64,000 nt of DNA, from positions 25,128 to 89,127 of the forward strand of contig DGVD01000021.1 of assembly GCA_002395835.1 (NCBI GenBank). Reading direction: 5' to 3'. Origin of the DNA: Bacteroidales bacterium UBA4293. GTDB taxonomy: Bacteria; Bacteroidota; Bacteroidia; Bacteroidales; Bacteroidaceae. The notes under the pieces were generated by a model. That model was given only the letters and a program-made list of their open reading frames with translations. It had not been told where the DNA came from and did no database searches. Position numbers and translations under genes: made by a program. The first letter of the stretch is position 1. The number at the start of each line of letters is the position of its first letter. This document shows, one piece after another, positions 34,745-43,400 of this stretch.

Positions 34745-35803
34745 ATGAAACAGTTTATCAGTTTTGTCATCAAAGAAGCCAAACATATCCTGCGGGATAA
34801 ACGTACCATGCTCATCCTCTTCGGCATGCCCGTGGTGATGATGCTCCTCTTCGGGTTTGCCATCAGCACCGACGTGCGGAACGTGCGCACCGTGGTGGTC
34901 ACCTCACAGATGGACCCTCAGACCCAGCAAGCCGTGCAGCGCCTCTCCGCATCGGAATACTTCACCCTGACCCAGACCGTGCCTACCCCCCAGCAGGCCG
35001 AACGCCTTATCCGTAGCCAAAAAGCCGATATGGCCGTGGTCTTCGCCCCTCACTTCGGGAGCCGGAAAAGCGGCATACAACTTATAGTGGACGGTTCCGA
35101 CCCGAATATGGCGCAGCAGTGGACCAACTATGCCCTGGGTGGCCTTACCCAGATGAACGGCACACTGGTGAACACCAAGATGCTCTACAACCCCCAGATG
35201 AAGTCGGCCTACAACTTCGTACCCGCCATTATGGGCATGCTGCTCATGCTTATCTGTGCCATGATGACCTCCATCTCCATCGTTCGGGAGAAAGAACGCG
35301 GCACCATGGAAGTGCTGCTGGTCAGCCCCGTACGCCCGCTCATGGTCATCCTGGCCAAGGCCGTGCCCTACCTGGTACTGGCCTTCACCATCCTGGTGGT
35401 CATCCTGCTCATGGCGCGCTACGTGCTGGGCGTACCCCTGGCAGGCTCCCTGTTCTGGATCATCGTGGTGAGCCTTATCTACATTCTGCTGGCCCTCTCC
35501 CTGGGACTGCTCATCTCCAGCATAGCCCAGACCCAGCTGGTGGCGCTGCTCCTCAGTGCCATGGTGCTCCTCATGCCCGTGGTGATGCTCTCCGGCATGA
35601 TGTTCCCCGTGGAGAGCATGCCACAAGTGCTACAATGGATATCTGCCGTGGTTCCCCCACGTTACTACATACAAGCCATGCGCAAGCTCATGATTATGGG
35701 TGTGGGCATAGAAGAAGTGCTGACGGAAGTCCTGGTCCTGGTGGGCATGACCGCCCTCTTCCTGGCCATTGCCCTCCGGAAATTCAATGTACGTCTGGAG
35801 TAA
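34745..35803 (+). CDS. ABC-2 type permease (YbhS/YhhJ type)
   Basis: 352 residues: one N-terminal helix (about 20-42), a periplasmic domain (45-165) and five C-terminal helices with the ABC-2 signature REKERGTMEVLLVSPVRPL. Efflux permease partner of the double ATPase. The substrate is not evident; E. coli YbhFSR handles cationic dyes and some antibiotics. Confidence 0.93.
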   Translation: MKQFISFVIKEAKHILRDKRTMLILFGMPVVMMLLFGFAISTDVRNVRTVVVTSQMDPQTQQAVQRLSASEYFTLTQTVPTPQQAERLIRSQKADMAVVFAPHFGSRKSGIQLIVDGSDPNMAQQWTNYALGGLTQMNGTLVNTKMLYNPQMKSAYNFVPAIMGMLLMLICAMMTSISIVREKERGTMEVLLVSPVRPLMVILAKAVPYLVLAFTILVVILLMARYVLGVPLAGSLFWIIVVSLIYILLALSLGLLISSIAQTQLVALLLSAMVLLMPVVMLSGMMFPVESMPQVLQWISAVVPPRYYIQAMRKLMIMGVGIEEVLTEVLVLVGMTALFLAIALRKFNVRLE

Positions 35804-35817
35804 AATAAGTTAAGGTT

Positions 35818-36918
35818 ATGATTAAATATCTCATACAGAAAGAATTCCTGCAGATTAGGCGAAACGCGTTTCTGCCCCGGCTCATCATCGTCTTCCCCAT
35901 CATGATTATGTGTGTGATGCCCTGGGTCATGAACATGGAGGTGAAGAACATCGTGGTAGATGTGGTGGACCAAGACCGGTCCCAGCTCTCCCAGCAGATG
36001 GTGCATGCCCTGGAAGCCAGTAACTACTTCATCTTCCACGGACAGAAGTCCAGCTACCGCGAAGCCCTCACGGAGATAGAGCACGGACAGGCCGATGTGG
36101 TGCTGGTCATTCCCCCGCACTTCGGCAGGGACCTCACCCTGAGCCGTACCGGAGGAGCCGTGCAGCCGCCCACCGTGCTCATAGCTGCCAATGCCGTGAA
36201 CGGCACCAAAGGCGCCATGGGGTCAGCCTACCTGTCCCAGATAGTGACCTCCACCGTAGCCCCCACGGCAGCAGCCATACAGCAGAAAGCCTCTACCCTG
36301 CTGTTGTACAACAAGCACCAGAACTACAAGCTCTACATGATACCCGCCCTGCTGGCCATCGTCATGATGCTGATGACCGGGTTCCTACCCACCCTGAACA
36401 TTGTGGGCGAGAAAGAAGCCGGCACCATAGAACAGATCAACGTGACCCCCGTGTCCAAGTGGGCCTTCATCCTCTCCAAGCTCATCCCCTACTGGCTCAT
36501 AGCCCTCTTCATCGTCACCGTGTGCCTCCTGCTGGCGTGGCTCATCTACGGCCTCACCCCCAGCGGTCCCCTGTGGCTGGTGTACCTGCTAGCCATGCTC
36601 CTGGCCCTGTTCTTCTCCAGCTTCGGCCTCCTGGTGTCCAACTACAGCGATACCATGCAGCAAGCCATCTTTGTGATGTGGTTCTTTGTGGTGTGCATCA
36701 TGCTGCTGAGCGGCCTGTTCACCCCTACCCGTTCCATGCCCCACTGGGCCTACCTGACCACCTACATAAACCCCATGCACTATTTCATAGATGCCATACG
36801 CACCGTATTCATCCGTGGAGGCGGGTTCCGGGAGGTGTTCCACCAGGTGCTAGCCCTGCTGTTCATCGGCCTGTTTATGGGAAGCTGGGCCATCCAGAGC
36901 TATAAGAAGAACAGCTGA
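35818..36918 (+). CDS. ABC-2 type permease (YbhR type)
   Basis: 366 residues with the same layout as the preceding gene: N-terminal helix, periplasmic domain, five helices, and GEKEAGTIEQINVTPVSKW as the ABC-2 loop. It forms a heterodimer with its neighbour. Last gene of the tolC-hlyD-ATPase-permease-permease operon. A minus-strand small RNA cassette begins 4 bp after its stop. Confidence 0.93.
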   Translation: MIKYLIQKEFLQIRRNAFLPRLIIVFPIMIMCVMPWVMNMEVKNIVVDVVDQDRSQLSQQMVHALEASNYFIFHGQKSSYREALTEIEHGQADVVLVIPPHFGRDLTLSRTGGAVQPPTVLIAANAVNGTKGAMGSAYLSQIVTSTVAPTAAAIQQKASTLLLYNKHQNYKLYMIPALLAIVMMLMTGFLPTLNIVGEKEAGTIEQINVTPVSKWAFILSKLIPYWLIALFIVTVCLLLAWLIYGLTPSGPLWLVYLLAMLLALFFSSFGLLVSNYSDTMQQAIFVMWFFVVCIMLLSGLFTPTRSMPHWAYLTTYINPMHYFIDAIRTVFIRGGGFREVFHQVLALLFIGLFMGSWAIQSYKKNS

Positions 36919-36921
36919 TGC

Positions 36922-36991
36922 AAAAAAAATGCAGCCCTGTTTCACAACAGAACTGCACCAGATTCAAATTCATGTATTAATTATCAATTAA
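36922..36991 (-). ncRNA. Candidate small RNA cassette D'' (third copy of family D)
   Basis: Minus-strand TAACTTTG (36998-37005), about 40 nt, a hairpin TGCAGTTCTGTT/AACAGGGCTGCA (36930-36957) and eight T (36922-36929). It has the same terminal hairpin as 2299-2324 and 45329-45354. No -33 TTTG at the right distance. Convergent with the end of the efflux operon, where it could also serve as an antisense terminator. Confidence 0.48.
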
Positions 36992-37190
36992 CCATCGCAA
37001 AGTTATACTTTATTTTTGGATTGGGAAAGAAAAAGGGGAAAATCTTTCCAAAACATTCCAATTCTTTCAAAATTGGAAAGAATTTAAGCGTTTTTCACTG
37101 AAAAAGAAGCACTTGTAAAAACTCCTCAAATTACACCTGACCCATATAAGATTTAGTTAAATCGATGTAAACAATCTCCCTGTGCCCAGT

Positions 37191-37237
37191 TTTGAATAAA
37201 TGAAAATCCAAAATATATTTGCCCCCAATTTGGGGGC
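37191..37237 (+). promoter_or_regulatory. Orphan consensus promoter leading into a G/C palindrome
   Basis: TTTG (37191-37194)-N19-TATATTTG (37214-37221), a perfect consensus promoter on the + strand, is followed at once by the palindrome GCCCCCAATTTGGGGGC (37221-37237), covering the expected start site. No ORF follows before the CRISPR array at 37.5 kb. The rest of 36960-37534 contains AT-rich sequence, a small hairpin TTCCAATT/AATTGGAA (37050-37073) and no gene I can see. Confidence 0.5.
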
Positions 37238-37534
37238 GATTTGTCATTTGGACCGATTAAACAAATATTGAAAGGGGGGAACAGGTAAATTTGAGGCTTT
37301 GATTATATTCACCCTTTATTCTCGCTTTCAAAATACTGGTTTTCAATGTAATGGAATCTTTAAAAGAGCAGAGATACAAATTCTATTAACCCTTTTATCC
37401 GCCCTTACAAATAATTAAATCAAGAGAGGATAGTTTTTTGGGGAGGTAGTTCAACTTATATCCCTAGGTTCAATTTGATGTTATTTTAAGAAGTAGGATT
37501 TATTAAACTTCTGTATGAAAAAATTCAATAAAAA

Positions 37535-37585
37535 GTTGAAACTTGAAAAGAAAGTTTTATTTTTGCCACGCTTATTAGATACAAC
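37535..37585 (+). promoter_or_regulatory. Degenerate terminal CRISPR repeat that keeps a promoter
   Basis: GTTG (37535-37538), N19, TATTTTTG (37558-37565), then ATTAGATACAAC (37574-37585), the exact 3' end of the CRISPR repeat. The middle has diverged, but promoter spacing (GTTG-N19-TAnnTTTG) and the repeat end are preserved. It precedes the first 30-bp spacer. Confidence 0.6.
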
Positions 37586-39043
37586 CCCGTAAGATGATTC
37601 CACGCTCCATGTGCAGTTGTGAATTGCTTTCAATTCAGTATCTTTGCAGTATTAGATACAACTTATCTCTAATAGCGTGGCTGTGCTGACACGTTGTGAA
37701 TTGCTTTCAATTCAGTATCTTTGCAGTATTAGATACAACATATGAAAGAGGGATTGTGTTAGCCCAAAGGTTGTGAATTGCTTTCAATTCAGTATCTTTG
37801 CAGTATTAGATACAACTTGTGTTGATGTTGGCGGATGTCTGGATTCGTTGTGAATTGCTTTCAATTCAGTATCTTTGCAGTATTAGATACAACTTATGAA
37901 AGACGGCTTGTCCAAAGGAGTGGTTGTGAATTGCTTTCAATTCAGTATCTTTGCAGTATTAGATACAACTGTAATGGAATATAATAATAATTAATATATG
38001 TTGTGAATTGCTTTCAATTCAGTATCTTTGCAGTATTAGATACAACTTCGGTAAAAACGTGTCCGTTCTCAGTTCTGTTGTGAATTGCTTTCAATTCAGT
38101 ATCTTTGCAGTATTAGATACAACACCGTGTTTCTTGTACCTGGACGAAATGCAGTTGTGAATTGCTTTCAATTCAGTATCTTTGCAGTATTAGATACAAC
38201 ACCTTATTAGAACCACTACAAAAGTACAAGTTGTGAATTGCTTTCAATTCAGTATCTTTGCAGTATTAGATACAACCGATGTAGCCAAATAATACTCTTC
38301 TATCTTGTTGTGAATTGCTTTCAATTCAGTATCTTTGCAGTATTAGATACAACAATTTAAGAATTAAAAACCTTTTCAATCTCGTTGTGAATTGCTTTCA
38401 ATTCAGTATCTTTGCAGTATTAGATACAACTCTTTAATATACCGCTCTGGTTTCAGTTCGTTGTGAATTGCTTTCAATTCAGTATCTTTGCAGTATTAGA
38501 TACAACGCAGCAGGTACATTTTCATCACGTCTCCCAGTTGTGAATTGCTTTCAATTCAGTATCTTTGCAGTATTAGATACAACCTCGGGAGGCGTGCTCC
38601 CATGATTTCATATGTTGTGAATTGCTTTCAATTCAGTATCTTTGCAGTATTAGATACAACATTCTCCTTTAGACGAGAAGTAAAACTCTGTTGTGAATTG
38701 CTTTCAATTCAGTATCTTTGCAGTATTAGATACAACTGGCCAAATCTTCTATACTATTATTTCCAAGTTGTGAATTGCTTTCAATTCAGTATCTTTGCAG
38801 TATTAGATACAACGATTTGTTGCCTAATAAGATCCAGGAGCAGGTTGTGAATTGCTTTCAATTCAGTATCTTTGCAGTATTAGATACAACCCGAAAGGGC
38901 TTTTTCGGATTACCTTCCAGTTGTGAATTGCTTTCAATTCAGTATCTTTGCAGTATTAGATACAACCGTTTTTAGTCATGATCGGTGCAAATTAGGGTTG
39001 TGAATTGCTTTCAATTCAGTATCTTTGCAGTATTAGATACAAC
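37571..39043 (+). CRISPR. Type II-C CRISPR array: 47-bp repeats, 19 spacers
   Basis: Nineteen full repeats (first 37616-37662, last 38997-39043), apparently identical, beginning GTTGTGAATTGCTTTCAATT and ending ATTAGATACAAC, plus a truncated one ending at 37585. Nineteen spacers: fourteen of 30 nt, five of 29 nt. The crRNA orientation is + (the 5' part of the repeat pairs with the tracrRNA anti-repeat at 44940-44957). Repeat positions 1-31 read GTTG-N19-TATCTTTG, a near-consensus Bacteroidales promoter in every repeat. The degenerate repeat at the left end suggests this is the old end and that new spacers enter at the right end next to cas2. Confidence 0.99.
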
Positions 39044-39101
39044 TGATTGCCAGTATTTATCTAGCTCTCAGATACTTACAGGAAGAATTAGAAATTAAAA
39101 A

Positions 39102-39112
39102 TTGTATCTAAT
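39102..39112 (+). repeat. Inverted copy of the CRISPR repeat 3' end
   Basis: TTGTATCTAAT is the exact reverse complement of ATTAGATACAA, the end of the repeat. It lies 58 bp after the last repeat and just before the terminator. It could pair with the terminal repeat in a transcript, or mark the leader side used for spacer insertion. Confidence 0.45.
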
Positions 39113-39114
39113 CA

Positions 39115-39151
39115 AAAAGGGAATCTTATCTAAACCATAAGATTCCCTTTT
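39115..39151. terminator. Bidirectional terminator between the array and cas2
   Basis: Stem AAAAGGGAATCTTAT / ATAAGATTCCCTTTT with a 7-nt loop (15 bp perfect). T-rich on both sides; it separates the converging array transcript and the cas9-cas1-cas2 operon. Confidence 0.92.
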
Positions 39152-39152
39152 C

Positions 39153-39497
39153 CTAAAATAGCTCTAACTGTTGTCCAGGAGCATTGGGCTGTTTAGGTTT
39201 ATGCCCTGAAAATATTTCTATATTCCCAAATTGTTTATCCGTAATACATAAAATTCCTACATCTCCATACTCCGGCAAAAAAGATTTTATTCTTTTTTTA
39301 TGAACCTCCATATTTTCTTTACTGGCACAGTGCCTTACATAGATAGAAAACTGGAACATGGTAAACCCATCGGACATGATTCTTTTTCTAAAAGTGGCAT
39401 AAGCTTTCCTGTCTTTCTTGGTTTCTGTAGGAAGATCAAAGAAAACTAAAATCCACATAACTCTATATTCACTAAAACGGCTTAGGCTAGAACTCAT
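39153..39497 (-). CDS. cas2: CRISPR-associated endonuclease Cas2
   Basis: 114 residues, ferredoxin-like fold with the family's first strand and Asp (MWILVFFDLPTETKKDRKAY) and FQFSIYVRHCASKEN. Cas2 is the structural partner of Cas1 in spacer integration. Its ATG overlaps the cas1 stop by 4 bp. Residue 14 (MWILVF) is an alternative start. Confidence 0.96.
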   Translation of the reverse strand: MSSSLSRFSEYRVMWILVFFDLPTETKKDRKAYATFRKRIMSDGFTMFQFSIYVRHCASKENMEVHKKRIKSFLPEYGDVGILCITDKQFGNIEIFSGHKPKQPNAPGQQLELF

Positions 39498-40429
39498 ACT
39501 ATTTCTGGATAAGCTATTTTTCTTAATTCGCCACTAAAACATCGACTTAGAGTTGCTGCAGTTTGTGAGGCAGCTATCATTAATGGGCTATTTTTTCCGT
39601 CTATCTTAACGTCCAGAGTGGGTATCCCTAGCAACTGGAATTTTACCTCTTTAGATAAAGTGGAATAATCCAAACCACTTTTCATAATCTGAATAACTAG
39701 TTTATCCACATAAGGCCTGTAGGGTTCCATGATATCATCGGCCAGACAATATGCATTATATCTATTGTGATGATGAATTCCTAGTGTGGGCAAAAGTCCA
39801 CTACTTACTAATGCACGAGCTATTACAGATCTTAATATGGCATATCCATAATTCAGTAGATTATTGGGAGGCAGCCCTTCCCTATCCCTTATAAAATTAA
39901 GAGAAGGATGAAAGAGGCTTCTCCAATAAAAGGCAGCTGCTCTGGCTTCCAAATTATCTGCATCACCACTTTTTACATCTGCAGCCCATACCTTCATACA
40001 ATTGGTTTCTACTTCCGAATTAGCAGAAAGAACCTTTTCCTGATTGATGATTTTCTGCCTTACTGTTTGTTGCCAAAGTTGCTTTTTTAGCGGTAAAGAT
40101 GCATCTATCTGATACCTGAAACGCTCATTCTGGAGAGAATTCCCAGCCAACGGAAGCAAGAGCCCTGTGGGCATACTTTTACTGTCACAAGTAATGACAG
40201 CCACATTATTATCTAAAAGAGCTTCAAGGGTGCCAGAAGTAATGGTAATCCGTTTATTATCCAGTACCACTACCCCTATATCTTCTATTGGGATAGTTCT
40301 GGAAGCTTCTTTTCTAAATTCCGAAGTAAATGCCTCATTGTCCTCCACCTCTGGAAGGTGAAGGACTAACTGAGACAATCTGGTTCTTAAGTAAATGGGA
40401 TTACCAAAATACAGCGTTTTCTTAATCAT
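39494..40429 (-). CDS. cas1: CRISPR-associated endonuclease Cas1 (type II)
   Basis: 311 residues with the Cas1 features: N-terminal beta domain (VVLDNKRITITSGTLEALLD), then a helical catalytic domain with LNYGYAILRSVIARALVSSG and the metal-binding region LPTLGIHHHNRYNAYCLADD, EPYRPYVDKLV. Integrates new spacers with Cas2. Its start overlaps the end of cas9 by one base, so the operon is cas9-cas1-cas2. Confidence 0.97.
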   Translation of the reverse strand: MIKKTLYFGNPIYLRTRLSQLVLHLPEVEDNEAFTSEFRKEASRTIPIEDIGVVVLDNKRITITSGTLEALLDNNVAVITCDSKSMPTGLLLPLAGNSLQNERFRYQIDASLPLKKQLWQQTVRQKIINQEKVLSANSEVETNCMKVWAADVKSGDADNLEARAAAFYWRSLFHPSLNFIRDREGLPPNNLLNYGYAILRSVIARALVSSGLLPTLGIHHHNRYNAYCLADDIMEPYRPYVDKLVIQIMKSGLDYSTLSKEVKFQLLGIPTLDVKIDGKNSPLMIAASQTAATLSRCFSGELRKIAYPEIV

Positions 40430-43400
40430 TACTTGATGATTTTTACGATGTTACCTAATCTATCCACTTCAAGTTTCCAACAAACAGCCTTTATCATTTG
40501 GCCATCTATTGCTCTTTCAGCTTTATTTAAAGACTGGAATTCAACCTTATTCATAAGTACTGAAGCAACATTGCTAGGGATAAAAAACGCTTGAGTTTTT
40601 GTTGATGAAACAAACTTATATATGCGTTCCTTATATAATTCATCAATCCCTGCATTTTGCTCAGACTCTTCTGGTACATAAACTAAATCATTGGGAGATA
40701 AGAAAAACTTTAATTTATCATTTTCATTAACTCCTGGAACTGGTGGCAAATTTTGCTTCATCCTCTCTGCTACTATATTAAGAGGAATTGTCTGATAATT
40801 TCTATCCCCAGCCTTATTTTCATAAATAGCAAAATATAGATTGGTTCCACTTTGTGCTTCCACAAATTTCTTATCTTTATTAGAACCGTAACCCACAGGA
40901 TACTTTTCACCTAGAGTTTCACTCACCCTTACCTTAAGAATAGGCTGATGTGGTTTACCACCATTGAACTCTTCAATATGCTCATTCATTTCCATAATAC
41001 CCTCTGGGCTGAAAGCCACTTTCGGGTCATTGTATTTTGTAGCCAGATAGTTAAGAAGAATCTTCTGAATACCTGTATCCGTAATGGATTGTATCTTCTT
41101 AGCATCGAAACTATCATCCAGTGGTTTACGTACTGCTACCATCTTTTCTACATCATCGGTAAAATAGTAAACTTCCACTTTACTGATGTCTTGACCATGG
41201 AACTTAAGACCATCTTCTTTCTTGAAGAAATTCAAGACTTTCTTTTTATCCATGCCATCTTCCATCAAAGTCTTAATCAAATGCTTTAAGTCTTTATTTA
41301 CTATGGTAGAGGGATTTTCCAGAGCTTTATTAAATGGAATTGCTTTCACTCGCCTCAAATTCACATGGGCAAATACGGTTTCTTTATGCAATGGTTTACG
41401 GATGGCCCACATGCTTTCTCCCTTCTGAGCCACAGTGACCTTCTTTCCGTTCTCATCGTAATGCTCATAGTAGTTGCTGGCCTTGTTGATGACACGGATA
41501 TAATGCTTGAAGCTTACCACGATGTCTTGAAGAGCTTTATAAGCATCCTGAGTAAAGGTTTCCCATGGCTTCAGAATGACTCCACCCTTACCACAAAGCA
41601 GTCTCTTAAGGTCATGCCTTAGTTTTTCATCATTGGCAGATTCATTGTTCAAGTAATTCACTATATTTCTAGAAGCCAAGGCTATAACCAGCGCATCCAT
41701 GGCATGATGACGGTGATCTATACGTTTCTTACTGAATCCACGCTGGAGCTCCAGTGGCATGGTGGTTTGGAATACTTTCTTTCCGTCTTTGTCTTCCCAA
41801 TGTCCAAAAGCATCACTTTGAGTTAAATCATTCATGCGCTGGAAACGTGGGGAAACTATCTTGTTCCAAATGTCGTTTAGGCCCCAGTCTTGTTTCAGTC
41901 TGTCGGTAATTCCACCCGTACATGGGATAAGGTTTTTGGAAGTAGCTTCTGCTTCGTTTTCTTCCCGAACCACATTGGACAGGAGCTGCTTCACTACCCT
42001 ACTAATGTATCGGCTATCGTTCATCTGCCTCTGGATGAATTCCTCTGGAATATCTTCCATCATCAGATTCTTCAATTTGGCACGATTGGCAGAATAGTGG
42101 TCTTTTACAAATTTAGTGTATTGTTCTTCTGTAAATACGGTTACATTTCCCAAGGTAGGACAATGCACCACTTCACCACCATGAGCCTTGATGAACTCCA
42201 ACCCTAGCATGTTAGATTTCAAACCATTAACCTCTGCCTCACAAATTACCTTATTCACCAGGGAGTCATTGAAGAAACGGCTCTGAGGAATTACGTGCTC
42301 AATCTGGTAAGCTGGTGTAAAGAGGCGTGATAATGGGATAGGCTTTCCAGTATAAGGAGAACGATAACGTTGTTCCAACCAGAGTTTATACTTAGTCAAT
42401 TCTGAAGAGGTAGGCTGTGCCAACTTAGAAATTCTGGAAATCTCTGCAAAATCTGGGTCTTCACGGGAAAGTTCTGTCAAAGCTCCTTCTTCATAGATAC
42501 GGAGTATTTCCTGCTGCATAGGAGAATAAGGACGAACATCGGAAATGTTCCCATCGTTCTTCAGTTCCATGAGCAGATATTTAATGCGCTGATTGGTATT
42601 TTCATTAGCCAAATTGCGCTCTGAGATTCTTGCTCTTTCCTCTGCTGTGCTCTTCATGTTTCGGCCCAGCTCCAAATGGATTTCATCTATATGTCCGTAT
42701 TTTACCCAAATATCATGCACGGTACGGAGAGATTCCAGCACACACTGCTCCACTATAGGATTACGCATGGAATACTGCTTGAAATTGCGGATAAAAATCA
42801 TCAGGTCTTCAGGTGTTTCCCAGCGTGTAATCTCACTACTCTCTGAGTGCCTACCATAGACCACATAGCAAGCTAGCCATACTGGTAATCCCTGGAAATC
42901 TTTTAGTTCTGCTAAGGAAATGTGTTGATTAGCAGCTTTCTCCAGAGCCACATCTTGTGCTTCACCTTTTATTATTGTACTAATTCTTTCTTTTACAGAA
43001 GCAGGAATTCCGTCTTCACTCCAGCAGGTTCCCATACGCATTACGGAAAGCAGTTTCTTAACGGCTTTCTCTGAATAGGCTCCATATTCTTTTTTGAACG
43101 ATGGAATTTTCTTCAGTTCTTCTACGAAAGAATTAGGAAGTTCTAGTTCTTTTTGCAGCTTCTCCAGTGCATGGATTAGTTCATTTTTGTCCTCTACGGA
43201 ATAAAGCAGGTGCCAGAGTCTCTGCTCCATTTCACGGGTAAGGAAAGAAGGCTCTATTTCTGCTTTTTTAAGGGCAGAAAGGATAAGGTAACGTGTTTCA
43301 TTACAAGGATATTCCTTATCTTCCACATAGTTCCAGCGCAGAGAATATTTGGTATCTTTTCCCTTGGGTTTCTTTAACCCGAAGAAATCCTTAAGCAGCT

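Noticed and set aside
38545..38975. Repetitive protein-like ORFs reading CELLSIQYLCSIRYN units
   Set aside because: They are translations of CRISPR repeats and spacers, not genes.
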